Positions 41,612-50,321 of a DNA stretch of 51,206 nt are shown here, one piece after another (within the stretch, counting starts at the first letter, position 1; every line of letters begins with the position of its first letter). The DNA comes from Paracoccaceae bacterium (GTDB lineage: Bacteria; Pseudomonadota; Alphaproteobacteria; Rhodobacterales; Rhodobacteraceae). Under the pieces are notes generated by a model. It saw only the letters and a list, made by a program, of their open reading frames with translations, was not told the origin of the DNA and did no database searches. The stretch covers positions 1 to 51,206 of the forward strand of contig CANBRQ010000010.1 in assembly GCA_947371955.1 (NCBI GenBank), given 5' to 3'. The position numbers and the translations under genes are program-made.

Positions 41612-44053
41612 CTATTCCATCACATAACCAAGCGCGCGATATCCAGATCGCCGTTTTGCAGCCATCCTCGCCAGAACGGGCACAGCGCTGTCCACGTAAT
41701 CCACGACCAGGACATCCTTCTTGCCGTCATGTTGTCGGTGCAGGCGACCAACATATTGCGCAAGCGTTCCCTTCCACGCGATCGGCATCGTCAGGAACAA
41801 GGTGTCAAGTCGAGGGTCGTCAAAGCCCTCCCCGATGTAGCGTCCTGTCGCCAGAATCAACCGCTCCTCGTCATCGGGGACATTCAGCGCGGCGGCGGCA
41901 GACTTCCGGTCCTTCGCCGACATGCCACCCCGCAGAACGACCAGGTTCTTCGCAAATTTCGAGAACCGCTGGTGCAGGTAATCCAGATGGTCTTTGCGTT
42001 CAGTCAAGACGATCGGGGAGCGCTTCGCCTCGAGCGATTTCAGCACGTCATCAAAGATCTGATCATTCCGTCCGGTGTCGTCGGCCAGAGCGGCATAGAT
42101 CGCTGGCATCGATGGCCGTTCCGCCATCGCAAGCACTTCAGGCAGTCTGAACCGCGTGTGACGCTCGCGCGCCCGATGCCGAATGCCGCTCTCAGCAGCC
42201 TGCGACCTAGCATGAACCTGATGCCGAACGGGGCCGCATTGCATGAAGATGATGGGATGGTGCCCGTCTTTTCGGGCGACGGTTGCCGACAAACCGGCGA
42301 TATAGCGCGCCTTCGTTCTGCGCGCGACAAGTTCAAAACTCGCCGCTGACAGGTGGTGGCATTCATCAACGATGAGCTGGCCATAGTCCGCTACGATGTC
42401 GTCGACTTCGCCGTTTCTGACCAGGCTCTGGATCAGCGCCACGTCGACAATGCCAGTCGGTTTCCGCTTTCCGCCGCCAATTGCACCGATCTGATTGGGG
42501 TCGATGTGGAGGAAGGTCTTCAGCCGCTCGACCCATTGGTCGAGAAGTTCCCGACGGTGTACCAAAACCAGCGTGTTCCGGGCGCGATGGCCGATCAGGG
42601 CGGAAGCGACAACCGTCTTGCCAAACGCGGTTGTGGCAGCGAGCACACCAGTATCATGCGCGGTGAGCGCCTCGAAGGCACGCTGTTGCGGCGGCCGAAG
42701 CTCGCCAAGGAACTGGACTGTGTCCGGCAGCGGGGTTCCGTCGCTGCGCTGGTCGTCCAATTCCATTTGAGCGCCGTGTTCGGTCAGGATTTCAACCGCC
42801 TCATCAAAGCAGCCCCGAGGCAAGGCGATGTGCCGGGGGTGCAGTTCTGCGCAGGACACCACGCGGGGCTTTCCAAATGTGGGCAGTCGCATAGCCTGTG
42901 CTCGATAGAATTCGGGGTTCTGGAATGCAGCGACCCGTATTAGTTGGGCAATCATGGGAGGGGGCAACCCAGTTCGGTCGATGTAGACCTGATCGCCGAC
43001 AGTCACCTTGATGGTGTCCGGGATCACCACGCCCGCAGGCTTTGCTTTCGGGCGGCGCGACGGGGACATTTTCCAGGGCTCGTCAGCATTTTCATCTTCC
43101 ACCGGCAACCGGACTGCCAGGACCTGACCAGAGGCCTCTGCGGCCGCCACAATGTTGGCCACTGCCTCGGTCGGCATTCTCGGCAGAGTGGACAGGTACG
43201 CCCACTGATCGTCGTATGGCCGCAGGTCCGGATCAAGGAAGACGCTGTTGCCGTCCTTTCGCGCAAAATACTGCAGCGGCAAGGCGATCAGATTTCCAAA
43301 GCCGCCAACGGGCATCGTGTCCTGGTTCGGGAAGAGGCGGTCATAAGACGCAAAACCGATCTCCGGTCGCTTCTCCATCGTCTCCGTGATCAGCGCCGAT
43401 CCAAGCTGACGGGCCGCCCGAGCCGATACCGGTTCGGCGAAGAAGATCCAGACATGGCCGCCATTGCCTGATCGGGACCGTTCCAGTGCAGCAGGCACGC
43501 CCTTCGCCCGACAAGTTTCAAGCTGGGCACTGGCGTCCTCCGCCCAAGACACCTTGTCAAAATCTGCGGCAAGGAACCAACAGGTGTCGTCCCGCAGCAA
43601 CGGGTAGACGCCCGCAACGAAGTTGGCCGAATGACCGTCGCCGCCCCGCAGGTGCCGTTCAATGATGCCGACGTCGGAAGGTATGAACCGCTGATGCTTG
43701 CAGTCTCCGCATTTGACGGTCGGCTTTCCGCAGATGCCTTTCACCCATTCATTGAAGCAGGCGGGCGAATACCCGGCGCGCCCTGTCTTGCGGTTTTCCC
43801 ATCGCACTGGGAATACGTCCTGGCGGCCAGAAAACAGGCGACGGAACAGTTCGACCTTTTCGTCCGATGTCGACGTGTTCGTGACCGGGGCGTTTTCGAA
43901 TGACGGACGCTTAGTTTGTGCCGTTGTTTCTGCGGCCTGCTGGGACTCCAACGCCGAAAGAGCCTGGTGAAGCTGCCGTTGCTCTTCAGCCAACTCGGCA
44001 AGTCGCGCCCGAACCCGCGCCAGTTCTGTTGCCGTGCTGCTGTTATCCACCAC
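41612..44053 (-). CDS. TOTE-type archaeo-eukaryotic primase fused to SF2 helicase
   Basis: 813 aa from GTG 44053. Order: coiled coil (residues ~10-45), a Cys-containing segment ('KCGDCKHQRFIPSD'), then the AEP primase core with 'WFLAADFDKVSW' (D-x-D) and 'RSRSGNGGHVWIFF' (the s-G-x-G-H signature) plus 'GNLIALPLQ'. The SF2 helicase has Walker A 'TTAFGKTVVASALI', 'LIVDECHHLSA', 'GLSATVARKDGHH' and motif VI 'VGRLHR'. This is the TOTE conflict-system primase-helicase architecture, thought to act against invading DNA. No companion nuclease gene is visible. A short ORF (MAEFTGGG, stop) with a strong RBS overlaps the GTG start; see findings. Confidence 0.87.
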   Translation of the reverse strand: MVDNSSTATELARVRARLAELAEEQRQLHQALSALESQQAAETTAQTKRPSFENAPVTNTSTSDEKVELFRRLFSGRQDVFPVRWENRKTGRAGYSPACFNEWVKGICGKPTVKCGDCKHQRFIPSDVGIIERHLRGGDGHSANFVAGVYPLLRDDTCWFLAADFDKVSWAEDASAQLETCRAKGVPAALERSRSGNGGHVWIFFAEPVSARAARQLGSALITETMEKRPEIGFASYDRLFPNQDTMPVGGFGNLIALPLQYFARKDGNSVFLDPDLRPYDDQWAYLSTLPRMPTEAVANIVAAAEASGQVLAVRLPVEDENADEPWKMSPSRRPKAKPAGVVIPDTIKVTVGDQVYIDRTGLPPPMIAQLIRVAAFQNPEFYRAQAMRLPTFGKPRVVSCAELHPRHIALPRGCFDEAVEILTEHGAQMELDDQRSDGTPLPDTVQFLGELRPPQQRAFEALTAHDTGVLAATTAFGKTVVASALIGHRARNTLVLVHRRELLDQWVERLKTFLHIDPNQIGAIGGGKRKPTGIVDVALIQSLVRNGEVDDIVADYGQLIVDECHHLSAASFELVARRTKARYIAGLSATVARKDGHHPIIFMQCGPVRHQVHARSQAAESGIRHRARERHTRFRLPEVLAMAERPSMPAIYAALADDTGRNDQIFDDVLKSLEAKRSPIVLTERKDHLDYLHQRFSKFAKNLVVLRGGMSAKDRKSAAAALNVPDDEERLILATGRYIGEGFDDPRLDTLFLTMPIAWKGTLAQYVGRLHRQHDGKKDVLVVDYVDSAVPVLARMAAKRRSGYRALGYVME

Positions 44054-44128
44054 CTGTGAATTCCGCCATTTTGTCCCCTCCTCCGACCATAGCGGCCAAA
44101 CGGCTCTGCTGTAAGCATGCCTCTGCGA

Positions 44129-44298
44129 CCGGCGGCTGTCGTGCCGCCGGGGTGAGAGGAGGGGGAGGTCATGTCGGGGTGTCCTTCTGCGGTTGAGAGC
44201 AGAGGCATCATGATTATGCCAAGTGGAGATCCAAAAATGAATCAGCATATCAACGACATGAAGCGCCGCGCTCTGCATAACGCGGACGCAGCATATTA
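44129..44298 (-). repeat. Right 170-bp inverted repeat of RIT element
   Basis: Reverse complement of 37968-38137 with two differences. It contains an RBS-ATG pair (GGAG ... ATG 44237) whose reading frame runs out of the element into the helicase gene. Confidence 0.9.
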
Positions 44299-46084
44299 TG
44301 TCCTGGACTACCTCGCCCATTCCTTCCCGGTGCAGCTCTATGAGCCCTTCACCGACAGCGAGGGCAATCTCTCCTCGCGGCCCGTCATGCGTGACGGCCA
44401 GCCGGTCGAATGCCGCGAGGCCGCGCGCAGGCGTGATGCACTGATTGAAAAGCTTGCCTCGCTGCCGCCCGTGCCGGGGGCGCTCGACCAGATCGTCCAG
44501 CGCTTCGGCACCGATCTCGTGGCAGAGGTCACAGGCCGCTCGCGCCGCATCGTGCGCAAGGGCGATGGTCCTTCGGCGCGGCTCGTCGTGGAAAACCGTG
44601 CCGGCTCCGCCAACCTCGCGGAAACCGCTGCCTTCATGGATGACCAGAAGCGTATCCTGATCTTCTCAGATGCGGGCGGCACGGGCCGCAGCTATCACGC
44701 CGATCTCGGCGCAAAAAACCAGCGTCTGCGCGTCCACTATCTTCTGGAACCGGGCTGGAAGGCCGATGCCGCCATCCAGGGTCTCGGGCGGACCAACCGC
44801 ACCAATCAGGCGCAGCCGCCGCTCTTCCGGCCCGTGGCCACGGATGTGAAGGCGGAGAAGCGGTTCCTGTCGACCATCGCGCGCCGCCTCGACACGCTGG
44901 GTGCCATCACGCGGGGCCAGCGCCAGACTGGAGGGCAGGGGCTGTTCCGTCCCGAGGACAACCTCGAGTCGCCTTACGCCCGCGATGCCCTGCGCCAGCT
45001 TTACCGCCGCCTCTATCGCGGCGATGTGGCGGGCTGTTCACTCGAGGCATTTGAGGATGCCACCGGCCTTAGCCTGACCGATGGCAACGGGCTGAAGGAC
45101 GACCTGCCCCCGATCACGACCTTCCTCAATCGTCTGCTGGCGCTGACGATCGACATGCAGGCTGTGCTCTTCTCGGCTTTCGAGGAATTGCTCGATCAGC
45201 GGATCGAGGGTGCCATCGCCGCCGGGGTCTATGACCTCGGGCTCGAGACGCTGCGCGCGGAAAGCTTCCGCGTCACGGATGCCCGGGTGATCTACACCCA
45301 TCCCGGCTCTGGCGCGGAAACCCAGCTTCTGACCATCGCGGAAAAGCGCCGCAACATGCCGACTTCACTGGCCGATGCGCTCGACTGGCTGGATGACCCC
45401 AAGGCGCGGCTTCTGGTCAACAGCCGCTCTGGCCGAGCGGCTGTGCAGGTGCCCGCCACCAGCCTGATGCTGGATGACGGCACCATTGAACCCCGCTTGC
45501 GCCTGATCCGTCCGACCGAAGCCAGCACGGTTCCGGCGAAGATCATGGACGACACCCACTGGCTCGAGGCGGATCGCGTCGCCTTCGCCGCTGCCTGGAC
45601 GACTGAACTGGCTGCGGTGCCGGAGTTCTCGGAATCCACGATGCACATCGTGGCCGGGCTCCTCCTGCCGATCTGGAAGCAGCTCCCGCAGGACGAAACC
45701 CGCGTCTACCGGCTGCAGACCGATGACGGTCAGCGCATCATCGGTCGCCGCGTTTCGCCAGCCTGGGTCGCGGCCACGCTTGCAGCCGACGCGCCGAAGC
45801 TCACGGCCGCTGAGGTCCATGCCCTCGTTCTTGAAGGCAAGATCGTCGTGCGGCTTATCGAAGGTCTGGAGCTGCACCGGTCCCGCGTCATGGGGGTCAA
45901 CCGGATCGAACTCTCGGGCTTCACGGAAACCCAGAAAGATCGCCTCAAGGCGGACGGTTTCTTTTCGGAGATCATCGCCTGGAAACTCAGGCTTTTCTGT
46001 CCGACAGATTTGTCCGGTGTCCCCATTTGCGGGTCCCTTCTTGCGCGGTTTCCGATCCTCGCCCTAGAGCCTCGGCATGGCTGA
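44237..46084 (+). CDS. Strawberry-notch-type helicase, C-terminal part (interrupted)
   Basis: 615 aa if started at ATG 44237 in the element's right repeat (GTGGAGAT upstream). The first ~22 residues (MNQHINDMKRRALHNADAAY) are element-derived, then native sequence begins 'LDYLAHSFPVQLYEPFTDSE'. Helicase second lobe: 'KRILIFSDAGGTGRSYHADL' and motif VI 'AAIQGLGRTNRTNQ'. The C-terminal SBNO domain follows and ends overlapping the toprim gene. Open throughout, so it has not decayed since insertion. Confidence 0.88.
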   Translation: MNQHINDMKRRALHNADAAYYVLDYLAHSFPVQLYEPFTDSEGNLSSRPVMRDGQPVECREAARRRDALIEKLASLPPVPGALDQIVQRFGTDLVAEVTGRSRRIVRKGDGPSARLVVENRAGSANLAETAAFMDDQKRILIFSDAGGTGRSYHADLGAKNQRLRVHYLLEPGWKADAAIQGLGRTNRTNQAQPPLFRPVATDVKAEKRFLSTIARRLDTLGAITRGQRQTGGQGLFRPEDNLESPYARDALRQLYRRLYRGDVAGCSLEAFEDATGLSLTDGNGLKDDLPPITTFLNRLLALTIDMQAVLFSAFEELLDQRIEGAIAAGVYDLGLETLRAESFRVTDARVIYTHPGSGAETQLLTIAEKRRNMPTSLADALDWLDDPKARLLVNSRSGRAAVQVPATSLMLDDGTIEPRLRLIRPTEASTVPAKIMDDTHWLEADRVAFAAAWTTELAAVPEFSESTMHIVAGLLLPIWKQLPQDETRVYRLQTDDGQRIIGRRVSPAWVAATLAADAPKLTAAEVHALVLEGKIVVRLIEGLELHRSRVMGVNRIELSGFTETQKDRLKADGFFSEIIAWKLRLFCPTDLSGVPICGSLLARFPILALEPRHG

Positions 46085-47132
46085 AGTGAGATTGTCCCCC
46101 ATGTCCTTGGAAACCGAAGAAATCCTGCGCGAGCTTGCGCAAAACGCTGAAAGCGTTTGTCGTCACTACCTTCCTGCCGGACGGCGGGAAGGCTCCTACT
46201 GGATCGTGGGCGATCTGCAGAATAACCCCGGTCGGTCGCTGTTCGTGCGGTTGACTGGGCCCACATCGGGACCAGGTGCCGCCGGTAAATTCTCCGACGG
46301 CGCGACCGGTGAACATGGCGACCTCCTCGATATCATCCGCGAGCGCACCGGGATCTCCCGCTTTCCCGACCTTCTCGCCGAGGCCCGCGCACATCTTGGT
46401 CGTCCAGCGCCGGTTTTCCTGGATGGCCGCGCACCGAGAAGATCGAAGTCCCCCGGGGGCACGCCAGAAGCAGCGGCGCGCTTGTTTGCGGCCTCGGTCC
46501 CTGTTCCAGGCACGCTTGCGGAAACCTATCTCCGTTCCCGGGGCGTCAGCCTTAGCGACCAGACGAGCGCCCTTCGCTTCCACCCGAAGTGCTGGCATCG
46601 AGATGAGGGCCAGACCAAGAGCATTCCCCGACCGGCGCTGATCGCCGCAGTCACCGACGGGGCAGGGGCCTTGCAGGGTGTGCATCGCACCTGGCTTGCG
46701 CCTGACGGCCGAGGCAAGGCATCTGTCGAGACGCAGCGGCGGGCCATGGGTCACCTTCTGGGCAATGCCGTGAGGTTAACCCCGCAGGATGACATCCTCG
46801 TTGTCGGCGAGGGCATCGAGACCATGCTATCCGTTCGTGAGGCCGCCCCTGGCCTTCCCGTCTGGGCCGCTCTCTCATCGGGTCACCTCGGAGCCGTCCA
46901 GCTGCCGGAGGGGTTGCGGCGCCTCTACATCGCCATCGACCGCGATCCGGCGGGGCAGCGCGCTGCGGAGAGGTTGAGCGCCAGAGCCACCGAGGTCGGG
47001 ATTGCAGTACGGGTGCTCGAGCCGCAGCTCGGAGATTTCAACGACGATCTTCGCGCGGATGGACCGTCGGTGCTGCGTCAGCATCTGTCAAAGCAGATCG
47101 GCCCCGAGGATCTGCAGCGCCTGGAAATCTGA
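46077..47132 (+). CDS. Toprim-domain primase-like protein (DUF7146/Toprim_3)
   Basis: 351 aa from ATG 46077, overlapping the helicase stop by 8 bases; ATG 46101 is an alternative start. The N-terminal part ('GDLQNNPGRSLFVRL', 'GKFSDGATGEHGDLLDII') matches the DUF7146 region of plasmid primases. The toprim catalytic set is 'LVVGEGIETMLS' (Glu) and 'YIAIDRDPAGQRAA' (D-x-D). Role: probable primase or nucleotidyl-transfer step in plasmid DNA metabolism, acting with the helicase encoded upstream. Confidence 0.88.
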   Translation: MAEVRLSPMSLETEEILRELAQNAESVCRHYLPAGRREGSYWIVGDLQNNPGRSLFVRLTGPTSGPGAAGKFSDGATGEHGDLLDIIRERTGISRFPDLLAEARAHLGRPAPVFLDGRAPRRSKSPGGTPEAAARLFAASVPVPGTLAETYLRSRGVSLSDQTSALRFHPKCWHRDEGQTKSIPRPALIAAVTDGAGALQGVHRTWLAPDGRGKASVETQRRAMGHLLGNAVRLTPQDDILVVGEGIETMLSVREAAPGLPVWAALSSGHLGAVQLPEGLRRLYIAIDRDPAGQRAAERLSARATEVGIAVRVLEPQLGDFNDDLRADGPSVLRQHLSKQIGPEDLQRLEI

Positions 47133-47500
47133 GCTTCTCCGCGCATGGGGCGTTTCAGGATGGCGGGGCAGGGGGACCGGAACCGTCGCAGGTCTGAACC
47201 CTCACCTCCTGCCTCTTCTCGGGGCAGCTCATCCACCCGTCCCCCGAGCGGCCTTCAAGAGATGGGCAGGCGGCCGTCAAAGGTGACGACCCTTCAAGGA
47301 CGGGGGGCAACTGATTTCCGCCGGCGGCAGAGCCGCCTTTGCATCGCGAGAGCCAAATCAGCCGCCCCCCGTCCTCCTCCACATGCGTTCCGGCCCGCGA
47401 CGAGCGCGGGTGAAGGGTCCTCCCCCGTGACGGCTTTCGCAGCCCATGAAGGCCGCGCGGGATGACGCGCGGACCAGACAGGCCCGGAGGCAAGAAGAAG
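47133..47500 (+). promoter_or_regulatory. 368-bp gap with large stem-loop
   Basis: No gene is supported. It contains the structured inverted repeat at 47298-47374 and a KOPS-like octamer at 47166. A GGAGG-type RBS precedes ATG 47501. Confidence 0.5.
47298..47374. repeat. 18-pair interrupted stem with inner hairpin
   Basis: Arms: GGACGGGGGGC (47298-47308) with GCCCCCCGTCC (47364-47374), then CTGATTT (47311-47317) with AAATCAG (47355-47361), separated by a 2x2 internal loop. Inside lies GGCGGC-AGA-GCCGCC (47323-47337). Too elaborate for a plain terminator. Candidate structured RNA, single-stranded-DNA promoter or transfer-origin hairpin. Confidence 0.8.
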
Positions 47501-48436
47501 ATGACGTTCCAAACCCGCGACGACGCTTACGAACCCGCCCACACCGCATCCCAGACCGCCCATGCACTTGAGGAGCTTCAACTCTACGGCTACCGCCCCT
47601 TTGAGGACGAACCCGATTCGCGCCCGATGCCGGATGCAGACCGCCTCCGGGGTGCCGTTGCCGATATCTTTGACGCCCTCGTCGCGAGCCTCGCCGACAC
47701 TCGCATGGAGCCCGACCTCGACGAAGTGCTCTGGGGCCAGGTCAACCTCTTCCACCGCGCCACCGCCCGGATCGAACGGTCGCTCGACGACAACGAGCAG
47801 GCGCAGCGCCGCCTCCAACGTGAGCAGGACGGTTCCGAGGTGAAATCCACCGAGCTCGAGCGTCTGACGTCCGAGGGCCTGACCTTCACCGAACGGCGGA
47901 ACTGCATGGACATGATGCGCGATCACGCCGCCTCCGAGTTCTGGCACCACACTGGGTCAACTTGGCGGCCCCGCACCGGCTCAAAGGTGAACCATCAGCA
48001 CCTGACCGCCGCCCTGATCGACAGCCGCGACTTCCTCGCCGCCAAGCGCCGCGCGGAAACCGAGGTGATGCTGCCCGTGGGTCCCAAGGTCGCCCTCACC
48101 GGCGGGACCGACTTCAACGACCACCGCCTGATCTGGGGCAAGCTCGATCAGGTCCGGACCAAATATCCGGATATGGTGCTTCTCCACGGTGGCGGCATAA
48201 AGGGCGCCGAACTCATCGCCGCCAAATGGGCCGAAGCCCGGGTCGTGACGCAGGTCGCCTTCAAGCCCGACTGGACCAAACACGCCAAGGCCGCACCCTT
48301 CAAGCGCAACGACGCCATGTTGGATGTGCTCCCGGTGGGTGTCCTCGTCTTCCCGGGCAACGGCATCCAGGAAAACCTCGCCGACAAGGCCAAGAAGCTC
48401 GGCATCCCGGTGGTGAAGTTCGAGAGGGGGGCGTGA
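47501..48436 (+). CDS. DUF2493 (SLOG-superfamily) protein
   Basis: 311 aa from ATG 47501. The N-terminal half is helical and acidic. The C-terminal ~110 residues are the DUF2493/YspA-type SLOG domain: 'KVALTGGTDFNDHRLIWGKL', 'MVLLHGGGIKGAELIAAKWA' and 'VLVFPGNGIQENL'. SLOG proteins sense or process nucleotide ligands, and DUF2493 genes often follow SBNO and toprim genes on these plasmids. A diverged remnant of the same C-terminus lies at ~50750. Confidence 0.9.
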   Translation: MTFQTRDDAYEPAHTASQTAHALEELQLYGYRPFEDEPDSRPMPDADRLRGAVADIFDALVASLADTRMEPDLDEVLWGQVNLFHRATARIERSLDDNEQAQRRLQREQDGSEVKSTELERLTSEGLTFTERRNCMDMMRDHAASEFWHHTGSTWRPRTGSKVNHQHLTAALIDSRDFLAAKRRAETEVMLPVGPKVALTGGTDFNDHRLIWGKLDQVRTKYPDMVLLHGGGIKGAELIAAKWAEARVVTQVAFKPDWTKHAKAAPFKRNDAMLDVLPVGVLVFPGNGIQENLADKAKKLGIPVVKFERGA

Positions 48437-48453
48437 GCCCCCCTTTCTTCTCT
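48426..48453 (+). terminator. Intrinsic terminator overlapping the DUF2493 stop
   Basis: GGGGGGC-GTGA-GCCCCCC followed by TTTCTTCTCTT. The TGA stop lies in the loop, a compact arrangement. Confidence 0.85.
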
Positions 48454-48611
48454 TCGTGCTGTTTTCTGAGACAACCTTTTGCCAATTCCGCAGGCCCTTC
48501 GGCGACCAGGCGGTGAAGTTGAAATCTGGTGATCAGGTGCTGGCTCGGTGTTCCAGCTGCTGTGCGAACTCTGCGCGGGGCAGGGTGGCAGTCTGACGGT
48601 GGGGTACCCTC

Positions 48612-49049
48612 GTGAACCCTCACATGCAGTTCAGCGCCTTCAATATTCAGCTGCATGGCATCGGGCCCGACCAGGTCGCCGAAGCTCCTGATTTTCGTGC
48701 AGCCTTTGCCCGCCTCGCGCCGCTCCTGTCGCGACACCACCTGATTCAACACAGCGGCTTCGACAAACGCGCGATTCATGCCGCCTGCGCCGCCGCAACA
48801 CTGGACGCTGTGGAATGGCAATGGGGCGACAGTGTGAAAATTGCCCGGCGTGCCTGGCCTGAGTTCATCGGCAACGGCTGGCATGGGCTGGGCCACCTTA
48901 AGAAGCAACTCGGTCTATCGTTTGCACATCACGATGCTGGCGAAGATGCCAAGGCTGCCGCGACGGTCGTGCTGCGGGCAGAAGACCAGCTGCAGTTGCA
49001 TTTCGACAAAATCCTGGCGGCGCGACCTTCAAGAAAGCTTGCGACCTGA
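48612..49049 (+). pseudogene. DnaQ-like (DEDDh) exonuclease, N-terminus missing
   Basis: 145 codons open. Retained: 'FNIQLHGIGPDQVAEAPDF', the Exo II region 'HHLIQHSGFDKRAI' (Asp) and Exo III 'SFAHHDAGEDAKAAA' (H-x4-D). The Exo I D-x-E motif and the preceding ~40 residues are absent, and the upstream sequence does not encode them in any frame I could see. Truncated proofreading-type exonuclease, probably inactive. Confidence 0.75.
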
Positions 49050-49199
49050 TTTGCGCCCGATCCAGACGGTCGTGCCGCACCTTGACGGTTCAAATCGTTA
49101 CCTCGCTTCCCATTGCAGGATTGAAAGATCGCGGACTTTGCTGATTTGGCGAAGGGCAGTTTACTTTCACCCGCCCCACCCGGTCGTCCTACTTCTCGT

Positions 49200-50138
49200 T
49201 CAAACCGGCATTGAGTGCCGCTTGATCGCCGCTTCGAGCGCGTGTTCAGTCACAAACCGCAGTTTGTAGCCTTCGACGATAAGCTCTTTAGCGCGCTCAA
49301 TCTTCGTGCCAAAATGTGTCGTGCGCCAATTTTTGGAGGCAGCCGAAGACACGACGACATAGTCAGTTTTTCGTGTTGCGGTCTTGCCTACCACCCCACC
49401 ACAGCGTTCGATCTCGCTGATTATGAAGTCGCGGGTGCCCAAACGCATGGGGCCAGTGAGAACAAAGCAAGCGCCTTCGAATTTGACCTGGCTCGCGTCC
49501 CGGATCGGTTCATCAAGTTCAGCGGTGTTTCCAATGTTCGGAATTCCGGTATCGACATAACCGTCGCCGACGAGAAGTGCGATCCATGCGCGGATTTCTT
49601 CAGATTCCCCCTCCGTCAAGATCTTGTCCGCCAGTGCCGCTTCAAGCGCGCGCCACAGGTCGCGAAATACCACCGACGAAGACAGGATCATGCTGTTGTG
49701 GAAGCGGGCCAGTATCGCTTCAGCTTCGGCCTTCAGGATCAGCCCGTCGCAAACGACCCCGGCACAGAACCCGAGAAATTCATTGACCTCATCCCGCTCA
49801 GTATACGGCGCGGCGGCTTGGATTTCTCTGCGCTTTTCTTTGATGACGTTTTCCAATCCCGTCATGAGATCATTCTGACCCGAAAAGCACCGCGCGCGGA
49901 TGTCTTGGGCCAAATCAGATGCGTCGGGGTCCTCGAAGAACTCAACGAACTTGTCGGCCTCGGCAAGGATCGCCTCCTCCTCGCCGGACTCCAGCCGGTC
50001 CGACGACAGAGCACCTTCAAGAAACCCGATCCAGTAGAGCTCGCGCTTGCGGTCGTTGGCGCTTTTCTGGATTTGGTCAATGTCTACTTCAACATCCGGC
50101 CTAGAAATTTGAGAACGTGCTCGATCTGAAAGCGTCAT
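49200..50138 (-). CDS. BRCT-domain protein
   Basis: 312 aa from ATG 50138, chosen for its AGGAGG RBS (a TTG at 50156 lies upstream). Residues ~25-210 are helical and acidic, with two similar ~80-residue halves resembling TerB-like helical bundles. Residues ~225-305 form a BRCT domain like that of NAD-dependent DNA ligase: 'GACFVLTGPMRLGTRDFIIS', 'EIERCGGVVGKTATRKTDYV' and 'VSSAASKNWRTT...KIERAK'. Likely binds DNA ends or phosphorylated partners; no ligase domain. Stand-alone gene. Confidence 0.82.
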   Translation of the reverse strand: MTLSDRARSQISRPDVEVDIDQIQKSANDRKRELYWIGFLEGALSSDRLESGEEEAILAEADKFVEFFEDPDASDLAQDIRARCFSGQNDLMTGLENVIKEKRREIQAAAPYTERDEVNEFLGFCAGVVCDGLILKAEAEAILARFHNSMILSSSVVFRDLWRALEAALADKILTEGESEEIRAWIALLVGDGYVDTGIPNIGNTAELDEPIRDASQVKFEGACFVLTGPMRLGTRDFIISEIERCGGVVGKTATRKTDYVVVSSAASKNWRTTHFGTKIERAKELIVEGYKLRFVTEHALEAAIKRHSMPV

Positions 50139-50321
50139 TTGCTGGGCCTCCTGCAATACCTGACCCGACCCTAAGCGTCGACGTTCTGAAGAATCAATGC
50201 TTTTCCAACTGGGTCGGTGAGCATCATGGTTTTAGATTGAAACCCTCTGGATCGGGCGATTGTTTGGGCGAGGCCGTTTCCACTACTGTGGGGCAGTACG
50301 AACTGCACTCGGACTTTCCCA

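Larger units (their letters stand above)
37968..44298. mobile_element. 6.3-kb RIT (recombinases-in-trio) element with TOTE-type cargo
   Basis: Bounded by 170-bp inverted repeats. It carries three tyrosine recombinases in overlapping order on the plus strand plus one large convergent cargo gene on the minus strand. It sits inside the strawberry-notch gene: joining the codon before the left repeat to ~44303 restores the expected sequence (…REYV / LDYLAHSF…). TATGT occurs at both junctions (37938-37942 and 44297-44301), a possible short target duplication. RIT elements are known as trios with inverted repeats; carriage of a primase-helicase is the unusual part. Confidence 0.9.

Noticed and set aside
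24453-47175. GGGCAGGGGG as a common leader motif of plasmid genes
   Set aside because: Two copies lie inside the ParB-like coding region and the octamer core continues into other coding regions with strict strand polarity, so the KOPS-like explanation fits better.
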